A DNA stretch of 47,581 bases from assembly GCA_016190285.1 (NCBI GenBank), contig JACPQW010000118.1:1-47581 (forward strand), read 5' to 3'. The notes below the pieces were generated by a model. It searched no databases. It was not told the origin of the DNA and worked only from the letters and a program-made list of their open reading frames with translations. The translations under genes and the position numbers were made by a program. Shown here in pieces: positions 9,216 through 19,040 of the stretch (within the stretch, counting starts at the first letter, position 1; each line of letters starts with the position of its first letter). This DNA is from Candidatus Methylomirabilis oxygeniifera (GTDB lineage: Bacteria; Methylomirabilota; Methylomirabilia; Methylomirabilales; Methylomirabilaceae).

Positions 9216-10175
9216 TTATCGACGCGACCCCTCTCCGGGCTCCGACTCGAACCCGAATGTCTCATCGACCAGGTAGAGCGGCCGCTGTTTGACCTCCTCG
9301 TAGATACGGCCGATGTATTCGCCGATAATTCCCAGCATGATCAATTGCACGCCGCCAAGGAAGAGCATCGCCACGATCAGCGACGTCCAGCCGGTCACCG
9401 GTCGATTCGTCAGCAGCTTCTGAAGCACCGCATAGACAATGTACAGAAAACTCACACCGGAGATCAGGAAGCCACAATAGGTGGCCATCTGCAGTGGGAC
9501 AAACGAGAAGGCGGTGATGCCGTCGATGGCAAACTTCAGCATTTTCCTGAACGGATACTTGGTCTGTCCTGCGAACCGTTCCTGTCGAACGAACTTCACA
9601 CCAGTCTGTCGATAGCCCACCCAGCTCACCAGTCCCCGAATGAAGCGGCTCCGTTCTCTGGTTGATTTCAAAGCGTTGGCGGCGCGGCGGCTGAGCAGCC
9701 GGAAGTCGCCGGTGTCCACTGGGATCTCAATTCGAGCCAGCTTCTTGATGACACGATAGAACAGCTCAGCGGTGACGCTCTTGAATACGCTTTCGCCCTC
9801 TCGCTTCTCTCGGACGGCGTATACGACATCGTAGCCTTCACGCCATTGCGTGATAAGCTCGGGGATGAGTTCCGGGGGATCTTGGAGGTCCGCATCCATC
9901 ACGACGACGGCATCCCCTTTCGCATAATCCAGCCCGCAGGTGATCGCGGCTTGATGCCCAAAATTTCGCGATAAGTTGATGATCTTGACCGTCGTATCTT
10001 TTTCTCGCAGTTCTTTCAACAACGTAAGGCTTCGATCCCGGCTTCCATCATCGATGAAAATCAGCTCGTAAGCCTCCCCCAATCCCCGCATCACGCTTGT
10101 AAGCCGCTCATAGAGTCTGGACAGTACTTGTTCTTCGTTACACACCGGCAGCACTACAGAGATTACTGGAGACAT
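9216..10175 (-). CDS. GT2 polyprenyl-phosphate glycosyltransferase (DPM1/GtrB-like) with C-terminal TM segments
   Basis: 319-aa ORF; ISVVLPVCNEEQVLSRLYERL, LIFIDDGSRDRSL, VVVMDADLQDPPELIPELI, GEYIGRIYEEVKQRPLYLVDE. Confidence 0.92.
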   Translation of the reverse strand: MSPVISVVLPVCNEEQVLSRLYERLTSVMRGLGEAYELIFIDDGSRDRSLTLLKELREKDTTVKIINLSRNFGHQAAITCGLDYAKGDAVVVMDADLQDPPELIPELITQWREGYDVVYAVREKREGESVFKSVTAELFYRVIKKLARIEIPVDTGDFRLLSRRAANALKSTRERSRFIRGLVSWVGYRQTGVKFVRQERFAGQTKYPFRKMLKFAIDGITAFSFVPLQMATYCGFLISGVSFLYIVYAVLQKLLTNRPVTGWTSLIVAMLFLGGVQLIMLGIIGEYIGRIYEEVKQRPLYLVDETFGFESEPGEGSRR

Positions 10176-10270
10176 CCGGTCTCCTCCATGAGAGATCGTT
10201 CGGTGCGCATCGCAACGGACACTGAGGGTCCGGTGAACAGGATCGGCGGTACGACTCTAGCCGGCTTGCC

Positions 10271-10345
10271 CATCGCGGCTTCCTCCCGGTAAAGGCGGCG
10301 CTGTACCCGTCAAAGACGTAGTCCGTTGTGAAGAAGAGTATATCA
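10271..10345 (-). pseudogene. Short RfbD/SDR-like gene remnant
   Basis: Minus-strand translation contains ILFFTTDYVFDGYSAAFTGRKPR, resembling the VHFSTDYVFDGRKRIPYRE segment of the RfbD in this window; no surrounding full ORF. Confidence 0.55.
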
Positions 10346-10504
10346 CGTCGTGAAGGCGTCGAGAATTTGCGTTGACAAGCTCCAGAAAATACGAGAGATT
10401 GCCCTCAGTCGCGAGAAGGCGGGGAGCCGGAATATACCGATCAACACGCTCAGTCGTGGGGGCTCACACTTTCAACAACGCAGGAAGCCGAAACCGATAA
10501 ATTG

Positions 10505-11641
10505 ATGCCCAGAGACTATTCACTTCCTTGGGGTCGACGCGGCACCGCCATTGTGGTGAGCATGGTGGCATGTCTTCTGCGCCTGGGTCCTATCAGGTTT
10601 GAGTCATGGGATTACATTTATGCCACGAGTCATTGGTATGCTCGACTTCAAGCTCAGGGCTGGAGAGCTTTCTCGACCGACTTCTCAAACTACCCTCCTC
10701 TCTACTTATACTGCCTCTACCTGACGTCTATTGTCGCGCCTTCGGTGCCTGCGGTGGCGGCTATCAAATTACCCTCCATCGTTGCCGATCTTATTTGCGC
10801 CGGGTTAGCATATCGAATAGTGGAGCTTAAGTACGGAAGACATAGTCCCTGGCCCCTGGTTGCCTTTGGAGGGGTTGTGCTCGCTCCGAGCGTGGTGCTC
10901 AACAGCTCCGTCTGGGGCCAGGCGGATAGTCTCTTCACCGCCGGGCTGGTAGCGTGTCTCTATTTCCTTTTGATTCAGTGCTATGCGAGCGCTATCCTGG
11001 CTTTCAGTCTGGCGTTGACGCTGAAGTTGCAGGCTGTCTTTTTCATACCCTTTCTCCTCATCCTTTCCTTGAAACGTCTCATGCCCTGGTCGTACTGGCT
11101 CATACCTCCGCTGATGTATCTCGCCACCATTGTGCCGGCCTGGCTGACGGGTCGATCCTTCACTGAACTCCTCATGGTTTACGCGATGCAAGTGCAACTA
11201 TACGAAGCCTTGACGTTGAGTGCCCCTAATCTGTATACGTGGTTCCCGCCCGATCTCTATGCGCTGATCTATCCCATCGGTCTCGTGGCTGGGTTAGGCG
11301 TGTGTTGTCTTTTTGTCGTTGCGGTCAGCCGAAGTCGAGTTGCCTTGACGGCGCCCCTTATGATTGAGCTGGCTTTAGTTTCCGTGTTGCTTGCGCCCTA
11401 TGTCTTACCCAAGATGCATGAACGCTATTTTTATCCTGCGGATGTGATAGCGATTATTTGGGGAGCCTATTTTCCCCGCTACCTTTTTGTGCCGCTGGTC
11501 ATTAACCTGGTCTCCACATTGGCCTACGTTCCGGTCCTATTCGGCTGGACAATCGTCTCGCTCCCCGTTTTAGCTTTCCTGCTGCTGGGGGTACTCGTGC
11601 TGACGGTAAGGAAAATGCTGCTCACGCTGTATCCCGTATGA
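10505..11641 (+). CDS. Polytopic membrane glycosyltransferase-like protein (mannosyltransferase/GT39-87-like)
   Basis: 379-aa hydrophobic ORF; SWDYIYATSHWYARLQAQGWRAFSTDFSNYPPLYLY, PKMHERYFYPADVIAI (typical of lipid-linked sugar transferases). Confidence 0.7.
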   Translation: MPRDYSLPWGRRGTAIVVSMVACLLRLGPIRFESWDYIYATSHWYARLQAQGWRAFSTDFSNYPPLYLYCLYLTSIVAPSVPAVAAIKLPSIVADLICAGLAYRIVELKYGRHSPWPLVAFGGVVLAPSVVLNSSVWGQADSLFTAGLVACLYFLLIQCYASAILAFSLALTLKLQAVFFIPFLLILSLKRLMPWSYWLIPPLMYLATIVPAWLTGRSFTELLMVYAMQVQLYEALTLSAPNLYTWFPPDLYALIYPIGLVAGLGVCCLFVVAVSRSRVALTAPLMIELALVSVLLAPYVLPKMHERYFYPADVIAIIWGAYFPRYLFVPLVINLVSTLAYVPVLFGWTIVSLPVLAFLLLGVLVLTVRKMLLTLYPV

Positions 11642-11731
11642 AAGTGTGCGCCAGGGCGCCGTTCACCCCTCCCGACCCAAAGAGTACCCGAGGAGAGGGC
11701 GTCTCAGGCTGCGAACTTCAGAAATAAGACA

Positions 11732-13468
11732 CTACGGCACTGAGAAGAGATGCGCTCTGCCGGGATAATAACCATTGAACTCGCCTGCAAGTGCGTCGAG
11801 GTCGGATGGTTCGAACGGGCGAACTTTCGCATAGATCCTTACAGTGACCCCGTCGTCAAGCGTAAACTCGCCGGGCAGGCGCTGAAAGGCTGCGCCAATA
11901 CCGTGGCCCTCAATGACTTCCCGCGCCAAGACACCGACGACGCGCTGGTCATCGGGACGCAAATGGTACTGCGTGGGACTGGCAGTCACGAGGTATTTCG
12001 CTTGGAGGAACTTTCGTGGAAACCCGTCGCGCTTGTCGACATCGCTTGCGTAAAGGATACGATTACAGAACGATCGAGGGCGCGGACCAAGGCTGCAGGC
12101 GTTCTGCAAGATATTCGAATTCAGAGTAGTGGAGCTGGCCAACACATAGATGTCGCCCGGTTGCTTCAACTCCAACGTCTCTACACGCGCCAGGAGGTGT
12201 CCCAGCGCATCCATGTCATGCCTGACCAGTGGGTAGAAACGGTCTGATGGAAGGAGACGGCCGAGATGCCCTGCGATACTGACAGCCCCCGGAGCAAAGA
12301 CAGTGAAGCAACTGACCAATAGCACGGCAAGCACCAGCCCGACCGAAGCGGCTCGCCACACGCCAGTCGTCATCCGCTCCCAGAGGCCGATGGCTATTGC
12401 CGCGATGCCGGCGGCGAGGCCCGGAATCAACAGGTATATGTGTTGTAGGCTGAAGTCCTGGGTCCGCGTGAACAGCACGAGAATAGCGAAGAACTGCACG
12501 AGCAGGAAGCTACCCATCACCCGCGTTGCTTTACGAACGGTCAGCCAGGCAAGTCCGGCCAGACCGGCGACAAGTTCACCCCAACCAAACCAACGGACAA
12601 GATGTTGCGCATCCTCAATCAAGGAATGGTTGTACCGGTAAGCCGAATAGATGTCGGCATAGTCCGTTTGTACGGCCCTTAACGCAAATGGCATAGCCAG
12701 CCCAAACAGGGCCAGGGTAAAGGTGAGCCCGATGATGATCGCGTTGCGGCTGCCGGTCAGATAATGGCGCCAGGCGATGCCGTGTCGCTGATAGATGTCA
12801 AGGCCGTGCGCGACGGCGAGGGCTGGAAAGAATGCCACCACCCAAAAGGCGTACCAGCGCCTGAGCAGCACGAGCAGGCAAAGAAGTAATCCCGTCGAGA
12901 CCAGCTTACCCACGCTCTGTTCGGCGAGCGGCTTCCCGAAGTGCAGCAGCAGGATCCCTCCTATAAGCACGATCCCCACCACGTCGGGAAACCCTCGCAG
13001 CGCGGCAACCCACAGCATATGGAGCATCAGGAGACTCGCGATGGTCAACACGAAAGGCGCAAAAGGTCGCCGGAGGGAGCACGGACGAAATAGCCGCTGC
13101 GCCAGAAGACCCATCACGAGCACAGCCGGCAACAGATAGACATCGGTAATGGCCAATATGTATGACAGGCGGCCGGTTCCGAACAACCATCCCCATGGGA
13201 CCAGCGGGAGCACCGGCAACAGATTGTAGTCGTCTCTCCGAACGGAGCCGATCAGCGAGCCGAGCGTTGCGAGAGGATGCTGCGCAAGTGAGGCCGTAAG
13301 ACCGCGGTACGTCAGCCAGTATCCCGACCAGTCCCAGAAATAGACGGTGCGTTCTTGCGCCACATAATAGACTGCGAACGCATTGGCCAGAACAGCCAAG
13401 GCAAGGTACGCCGCCACAGCTCCGCCATACCCCCTGCGCGGCCGGTTGCCTACGAGTTTTGCTATCAT
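11732..13468 (-). CDS. Polytopic membrane protein, GT39-like
   Basis: 578-aa hydrophobic ORF; AQERTVYFWDWSGYWLTYRGL, about 10+ hydrophobic segments and a C-terminal soluble domain. Confidence 0.6.
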   Translation of the reverse strand: MIAKLVGNRPRRGYGGAVAAYLALAVLANAFAVYYVAQERTVYFWDWSGYWLTYRGLTASLAQHPLATLGSLIGSVRRDDYNLLPVLPLVPWGWLFGTGRLSYILAITDVYLLPAVLVMGLLAQRLFRPCSLRRPFAPFVLTIASLLMLHMLWVAALRGFPDVVGIVLIGGILLLHFGKPLAEQSVGKLVSTGLLLCLLVLLRRWYAFWVVAFFPALAVAHGLDIYQRHGIAWRHYLTGSRNAIIIGLTFTLALFGLAMPFALRAVQTDYADIYSAYRYNHSLIEDAQHLVRWFGWGELVAGLAGLAWLTVRKATRVMGSFLLVQFFAILVLFTRTQDFSLQHIYLLIPGLAAGIAAIAIGLWERMTTGVWRAASVGLVLAVLLVSCFTVFAPGAVSIAGHLGRLLPSDRFYPLVRHDMDALGHLLARVETLELKQPGDIYVLASSTTLNSNILQNACSLGPRPRSFCNRILYASDVDKRDGFPRKFLQAKYLVTASPTQYHLRPDDQRVVGVLAREVIEGHGIGAAFQRLPGEFTLDDGVTVRIYAKVRPFEPSDLDALAGEFNGYYPGRAHLFSVP

Positions 13469-13487
13469 ACGGCCTGCTGCGGCTCTC

Positions 13488-15824
13488 TTACGGGGCAGGG
13501 ATTCTCTCGTTTGGCCCCCTAAGCCCGACCAGCTTCAAGAGCAGTCGCTTCATGCGTCGGCGCCGGCTGATCGCCTTCCAGACCGGAGATCGGTACATTT
13601 TTGCGATGAGTTGCTCGACGGCGAGAGCCACAACAACCCGCTCTCGCAGCTCCGGGCTGATGGTATTGGGTTGAGAAATGATCCCGGTGAGCCTGGCGAT
13701 ATGCTCCTCCAGCTCTTCTGCCCGCTTCTGATGATTCAACTTCTCCTGCCAGACACGGTGGGTCACGGGCTCCAGTCGCTGCATTTCCAACCAGTGACTG
13801 TATCGATCCAGCGCCAGAGACCAGCATTCGACATCCCCACCCGCCCCATTGTTACCCTGTAACACCTCAGTCAGGTGTCGGGAAATGGCCTCGACCATCT
13901 CGGACAGGGGAAAATGCGTCCGTGCCCGTTCGCGCGCGGCCGCTCCCATTGCTTGCCGCACTCCCGGATGTTCCAGCAAATGCAGGAGAACCTCGACGAA
14001 ACGGTCGACCTCGTCCGGATCCACTAGCGGGATGAGAGTACCGACCTCAGGCGTCACCAGCTCTCGTTGGCCGCCGACATCGGAGGCAACAACCGGAAGC
14101 CCCATAGCCATGGCCTCATACAGCGTCAAGGCGATGCCCTCCCACTTGGACGGCAACAGCAAGATGTCGGCCTCGCGGTAAAACTGGCCCGTATCTCTCC
14201 GAGGTCCCCAGAAGACGCAGTGCTCCGACAGGCCAAGCTTGTAGGACAGCTTCTTGACTTCGGGGAGATCCGGACCATCTCCGACAACCCACACCTGGAA
14301 GGGGGCTGTCGTGCGCTTACCAAGCCGTGAGACAATCTCCATCAGGACCTCGGGCCTCTTTTGCTCGCAGATACGCGCCATGTAGAGTAGAACGGGGGTC
14401 GTCACAGGACAGCGTACCTCTCGGCGAAGGAGGCCCGGCGTGAAGCGGTCGGGACGAAACTCGTTTTCCGCATCGATGTTGGTATAGACACAGTACACCT
14501 TTTCCGGATGGCGAGAGAATTCTGTCAGGTACGTCTGCAGTAGGTGTTGCGAGCTCACAAGGCTCCGATCCAGTAGAGGGTTTGACACCATGGAGCAATG
14601 CGCATACCCTCCGGCCTTCCAGTGCATCTCCTCTATGTGCACAAAATCGAGAATCTTCAGTTTGGGAAAAATCTTCTTCAGCACGGACGAGCATAGATAC
14701 CCGTATTCGCTGTTCGAGATAAAGACCAGCGAGATATCGCGGCTTCTGATGAAATAGACCAGGAATCTCAGCCAGTCTTCTACGGGGAGAAAGTTCGGCA
14801 GGTGGAAGATCTCCGGTGTCAACTCATGAAACCGATCCCACCACGGGTTTTCGCTCTTGAGCGTCGTCACAATATAGGGGCGAAAGCGGGCGCGATCAAG
14901 GCCACGCAGCAGATCGAGGTTGAACTTATCCGCTCCACCCATGTTGAGCCATGGCCACATGAACAGTACACCCGGGCGGTGATCCGAGGGGTTGTGATTC
15001 ACAAATGGCAGGTGGTCGTTAATAAACGGATACGGGGGCGGCCAGGGCGGTTCCGGCGTCGAAGGCAGGCCGTCTTTATAGAGTCGTGCGTGCTTGATGC
15101 GCCTGTACTCAGCAAACCATCGGTTGTAGCTCTCGTCCTTCTCAATCTGTGCAAGCATCGAATTGGGTCGGCGGCGGTACCAGCACAGATACTCGGGGAT
15201 GACCTCGCTGGTACAACCATGCTCGATCATGCTCAACCAGTAATCCCAATCTTCGTAGCCGCGACGTATCGACTCATCATACTGTCCACACGCAAAATGG
15301 GCGCTTCGCCGAACGACACTCGTGGGCACCAAAAAATTCTCTTTCAACATTTGGTCGCGCTTAAACTCCCGCAGCCACAAGTAATGCTGCTCCCCGAATC
15401 CGATCACCGCGCTGTGGGCCCACGCGCAGTGCGGATGCGTCTCAAGAAACCAAAGACACTTTTCCAGAAACGTCGGGGCGAGCAGATCGTCGGCATCAAG
15501 TTGGGCCACATATTCAGATCGAGCCTCTTTGAAGCCGTAATTCCGGCTGGCCGCGAGACCGACGTTGGTGCGATGAATCACACGTACCCGGGAATCCTGC
15601 TGTGCCAGCTTATCCAACACGCCAATGGCCCTGGGATCAGTTGATCCATCATTAATGATCAACCACTCAAAGTCGCGGAAGGTCTGGCGAAAGATGCTCT
15701 CGGCCGTCTCACCGATGAACTCTACCATATTGAAAAACGGCGTCACGATCGTCACCGCACGATCGCACGCACTGGAACCCCCCTCCAATCCGGCAAATGC
15801 CCGATCAATACGCGTTGGTGTCAT
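13488..15824 (-). CDS. Bifunctional GT2-GT4 glycosyltransferase with C-terminal helical tail
   Basis: 778-aa ORF; GT2: VTIVTPFFNMVEFIGETAESIFRQTFRDFEWLIINDGSTD; GT4: EADILLLPSKWEGIALTLYEAMAMGLPVVASDVGGQRELV; tail SPVWKAISRRRRMKRLLLKLVG. Confidence 0.9.
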   Translation of the reverse strand: MTPTRIDRAFAGLEGGSSACDRAVTIVTPFFNMVEFIGETAESIFRQTFRDFEWLIINDGSTDPRAIGVLDKLAQQDSRVRVIHRTNVGLAASRNYGFKEARSEYVAQLDADDLLAPTFLEKCLWFLETHPHCAWAHSAVIGFGEQHYLWLREFKRDQMLKENFLVPTSVVRRSAHFACGQYDESIRRGYEDWDYWLSMIEHGCTSEVIPEYLCWYRRRPNSMLAQIEKDESYNRWFAEYRRIKHARLYKDGLPSTPEPPWPPPYPFINDHLPFVNHNPSDHRPGVLFMWPWLNMGGADKFNLDLLRGLDRARFRPYIVTTLKSENPWWDRFHELTPEIFHLPNFLPVEDWLRFLVYFIRSRDISLVFISNSEYGYLCSSVLKKIFPKLKILDFVHIEEMHWKAGGYAHCSMVSNPLLDRSLVSSQHLLQTYLTEFSRHPEKVYCVYTNIDAENEFRPDRFTPGLLRREVRCPVTTPVLLYMARICEQKRPEVLMEIVSRLGKRTTAPFQVWVVGDGPDLPEVKKLSYKLGLSEHCVFWGPRRDTGQFYREADILLLPSKWEGIALTLYEAMAMGLPVVASDVGGQRELVTPEVGTLIPLVDPDEVDRFVEVLLHLLEHPGVRQAMGAAARERARTHFPLSEMVEAISRHLTEVLQGNNGAGGDVECWSLALDRYSHWLEMQRLEPVTHRVWQEKLNHQKRAEELEEHIARLTGIISQPNTISPELRERVVVALAVEQLIAKMYRSPVWKAISRRRRMKRLLLKLVGLRGPNERIPAP

Positions 15825-17098
15825 TCGTGTTTATTAGCCTCCATCTCCCGCCGGTCACTCAGCAGGTGCAGACGCCGACCGATCCGTGTCCAGGCCTGCC
15901 CTTCCAGGTTCCCCAGGGTCAGGCCCATCCTCGCCTTCTCTTGCTCGAGCAGCGCAATGCGATTGCGCAATGATTCCAGGGTTCGACGCTGCTCCAGGAC
16001 GATCTCCTCCCGTTGCTCCGCCTCTTGCTGCCGGCTCCTCACCTGCTCTTCCAGCCACGCCTTGGTGCTCTGTAACTGAGCGACCCACCCCCGCAGCTCT
16101 TCGATGGTCTGCTCCCGACGCTCTACCTCCCGCTGCCACTGTGTTGCCTGCTCCTCCAGCCACGCCTTGGCGGTCTGTAGTTGGGTCGTCCACGTCCGAA
16201 GTTCTGTGAGCTCTCCCTCCCGCTGCTCCGCCTCTCGCTGCCAGTTCCTCACCTGCTCTTCCAGCCACACCTTGCTGACTTCAAGCTCCACCGCCCATGT
16301 CCTCGTTCGCGCCAGCGCCTCTATGGCGGCCCGCAGGATCGATGCCTCCTCGCCTCGCCCGAGCCGCTCACCATACTCCGATACCACCTTGAGGCCGGCC
16401 CGCCGCATCTCCTGCACGCCCTTCTCGAACCGATAACGATGGGTCTCATTCTCCGCGTGCCATCGATACTTGATGAGGGGCTGGTGCAAGAACGCGATCC
16501 GGGAGTCGAAACAGAGTCTCATCCATAAGGCATAGTCGCACGCAAATCCGAACTCCACATCAAACCCGCCGGTGCGGAGAAGATGGTCTCGCCTTGCAAC
16601 CACCGTGGGCGCACAGATCAGATTGCCTTCCAGCGCGAGCCGGCGAAGGTACGTCGGTCCGTCGATGACCACATCCTCAGCCGAATCCTCAATCCACCGG
16701 GCCGCCGGATAAGGGGCAGAAGGCTCCGTAAGGATTTCAATGCCCGAATGCACAAACCCGATGGTAGGATCAGCGTCGAGGAGCTGGACCTTTCGAGCCA
16801 GGTTCTCGGGTCGCATGCAATCATCCTGGTGGAAGAGACAGATGTACTCCCCTCGGGCCAGGGCCAAGGCGCGATTCCAGTTGCCTGGAATGCCCAGTCG
16901 CCGCTCATTCTCATACACGGCAATGCGCGGATCGCCCAGTGAACGAACGATCTCGACGGTCGCATCGCTCGACCGGTCATCGACCACAATGAGCTCAAAA
17001 TCCGCGTGGCTCTGGGCCAGAACGCTCTCAATGGCCTCGGCGATGAACCGCTCGCCGTTATAGGTCGGGATGCCGATAGTGACTGTCGGTGTGACCAA
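15821..17098 (-). CDS. GT2-family glycosyltransferase with long C-terminal coiled coil
   Basis: 425-aa ORF; VTIGIPTYNGERFIAEAIESVLAQSHADFELIVVDDRSSD; C-terminal WLEEQ...QREAEQRE... repeats. Confidence 0.9.
   Translation of the reverse strand: MVTPTVTIGIPTYNGERFIAEAIESVLAQSHADFELIVVDDRSSDATVEIVRSLGDPRIAVYENERRLGIPGNWNRALALARGEYICLFHQDDCMRPENLARKVQLLDADPTIGFVHSGIEILTEPSAPYPAARWIEDSAEDVVIDGPTYLRRLALEGNLICAPTVVARRDHLLRTGGFDVEFGFACDYALWMRLCFDSRIAFLHQPLIKYRWHAENETHRYRFEKGVQEMRRAGLKVVSEYGERLGRGEEASILRAAIEALARTRTWAVELEVSKVWLEEQVRNWQREAEQREGELTELRTWTTQLQTAKAWLEEQATQWQREVERREQTIEELRGWVAQLQSTKAWLEEQVRSRQQEAEQREEIVLEQRRTLESLRNRIALLEQEKARMGLTLGNLEGQAWTRIGRRLHLLSDRREMEANKHE
15953..16267 (-). repeat. Three in-frame 105-bp (35-aa) coiled-coil repeats in the GT2 C-terminus
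   Basis: WLEEQVRNWQREAEQREGELTELRTWTTQLQTAKA / WLEEQATQWQREVERREQTIEELRGWVAQLQSTKA / WLEEQVRSRQQEAEQREEIVLEQRRTLESLRNRIA. Confidence 0.9.
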
Positions 17099-17131
17099 TG
17101 CCGGATCCTATCCCACCCTTCGATATGAGGC

Positions 17132-19021
17132 CTAGGCCGCAGAACCCCCTTGGAGTACGCGAGGCGGAGGCCTCAGTCCATCTTCGGTACTGTCGGTTGA
17201 GTGATGATGGTGATCCTTGGCCGAATCCGGATAGTGCGCTCGAAGGATAATGCTCCAGAGTCGGAGGGCATTGACCCGCACGTCGAACTCCCTGAGGACC
17301 CGCTGCCTCCCGTTTCGCCTAAGGCGCGCTCTGAGTTCGGGATCCACCAGCAACGCGTGGATAGCCGATGCCAGACGCTCTTCATCCCGCTCGGGGACCA
17401 ATAGTCCGGTCACATCATGCTCGATCAACTCAGGAATGCCGGATATCGCGGTTGCCACGGCGGGAACCCCGCACGCCAACGCCTCCACCAAAACGGTTGG
17501 AATGCCGTCCCGTTCGCCATCCTTGGCATAGACCGATGGCACAACGAGAATATTGCTTGGTTGAAGATACGACCGGACCTGATCGGTTGAGAGCGCACCG
17601 GTAAACTGCACCTCGCCTGAAAGATCTAATTCCGAAACCAGCGATCGCAGACGACTCATCTTGGGGCCATCTCCGATCAGCAGGCACTGGAATGCCACGT
17701 GGCGCTCTTTCAACAGGGCGCAAGCCCTGACCAACACATCTAAGCCTTTCTTCTCGACAAATCGGCAGATCGCGAGGAGTGTCGGGGTATGGGAGTTGTC
17801 GCCTGGCCGGCAAGCCTGCCATCGATCCGGATCGACGCCGATCCGGATCGTGTGGATCTTCTTTGAATTCGGTTCAGGATTCACAGCCTCCAGGCGGTTT
17901 CGACAGAAGTCGGTGTGGGATACGAAAAAGGTCGAGCGGCGCAGTTTCTCCTGGAGCATTTTAAAGTCGTAGTCGAAATCAAAATCGACAAACGCGGTCG
18001 TGCTAAAGGGGATGTCCAGAAGACGAGCTGCCGTCATCGCCCGCGTGGTGGGGTAGGTCGATCCGTAGGCGTGGATGGACGTCGTCCCTAAGCGCTCCAG
18101 CATCCAGGCCAGGACGACACCATGCATCGGATGCAGCGCGTTATGGTATTGATCGAGCCGCAAGAATAAGAGGGGGTCCCCACCGGCATAGGGTTGGTAC
18201 AAGCGGATCAGTTCTGCCACTCGTCGTGGATGCCTCAACGAAAACCACACGTAGTACATCAGGTACCGAGTCTGCGACACCTTGGACACGAATGTCGTGA
18301 ACCCCAATAGCTCCTCTGCCTCGGAGTGAAGGACAGCATAGTCACCCTTCTCCAGCCCGATCGCGACAAAATCCGCCCCGTGCCTCTTCAACGCCAGGAC
18401 TTCGCGATACACAAATGTATGAGAGATGTCCGGTACAATCGGGATAAGCATCGCAACCCTGCGTGCACTCCCCACCCTTCGCCTTTGGGGGCCGTGCCCG
18501 CTCTTCGATTCAGGGCTGCACGCCAGCACGAATCTGGTGACGAAGGCTCCAAGGGCTACGCCGAAAAGCCAGAGTAAATTCCGGCACACCACCTTCAGGT
18601 GATGATGAAGCGAGAGCTCAGATTCGTGCATGCCGTCATCAAGGATGATCCGTCGCCTGGCGGGAATGAACAGGGAAAACAGGATGATGTCGTACAATGT
18701 AGTGATTCCGGTCCGGCCTGGGGAGAGGATGACGACCTCATCAAAGCACTCCTTTCGAAGCCTGGCAAGAAGCGCGACCACCCTTTTCCAATTCTTACCG
18801 CCGGACTGGGGGTCGTAGACGACAAGCCGATCAATCAGGGGGTTGCCGGAGAAGTGCTCCATCAAACGGTTCGACAGCAATAGGCTGATCTCGGCCTCGG
18901 GAACACGAGTACGCACGTGCTGAAGCGCTCGCGCGGTCTCGTGAATATTGGCCGACCGAATCACCAAGATCTTCTTACGTAAAGCGTCGTCGACCCCAAC
19001 GGCATGATCGTGACGTAGCAT
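17132..19021 (-). CDS. Two-domain glycosyltransferase: GT9-like N-terminal part plus GT4 C-terminal domain
   Basis: 629-aa ORF; N-term KKILVIRSANIHETARALQHVRTRVPEAEISLLLSNRLMEHFSGNPLIDRLVVYD (heptosyltransferase/GT9-like); C-term NILVVPSVYAKDGERDGIPTVLVEALACGVPAVATAISGIPELI. Confidence 0.85.
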   Translation of the reverse strand: MLRHDHAVGVDDALRKKILVIRSANIHETARALQHVRTRVPEAEISLLLSNRLMEHFSGNPLIDRLVVYDPQSGGKNWKRVVALLARLRKECFDEVVILSPGRTGITTLYDIILFSLFIPARRRIILDDGMHESELSLHHHLKVVCRNLLWLFGVALGAFVTRFVLACSPESKSGHGPQRRRVGSARRVAMLIPIVPDISHTFVYREVLALKRHGADFVAIGLEKGDYAVLHSEAEELLGFTTFVSKVSQTRYLMYYVWFSLRHPRRVAELIRLYQPYAGGDPLLFLRLDQYHNALHPMHGVVLAWMLERLGTTSIHAYGSTYPTTRAMTAARLLDIPFSTTAFVDFDFDYDFKMLQEKLRRSTFFVSHTDFCRNRLEAVNPEPNSKKIHTIRIGVDPDRWQACRPGDNSHTPTLLAICRFVEKKGLDVLVRACALLKERHVAFQCLLIGDGPKMSRLRSLVSELDLSGEVQFTGALSTDQVRSYLQPSNILVVPSVYAKDGERDGIPTVLVEALACGVPAVATAISGIPELIEHDVTGLLVPERDEERLASAIHALLVDPELRARLRRNGRQRVLREFDVRVNALRLWSIILRAHYPDSAKDHHHHSTDSTEDGLRPPPRVLQGGSAA

Positions 19022-19040
19022 TGGCGCCTTTCCTGCGCGA

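Noticed and set aside
15886-16528. Plus-strand ORFs opposite the GT2 coiled coil
   Set aside because: Low-complexity antisense of coiled-coil codons; minus-strand GT2 is well supported.
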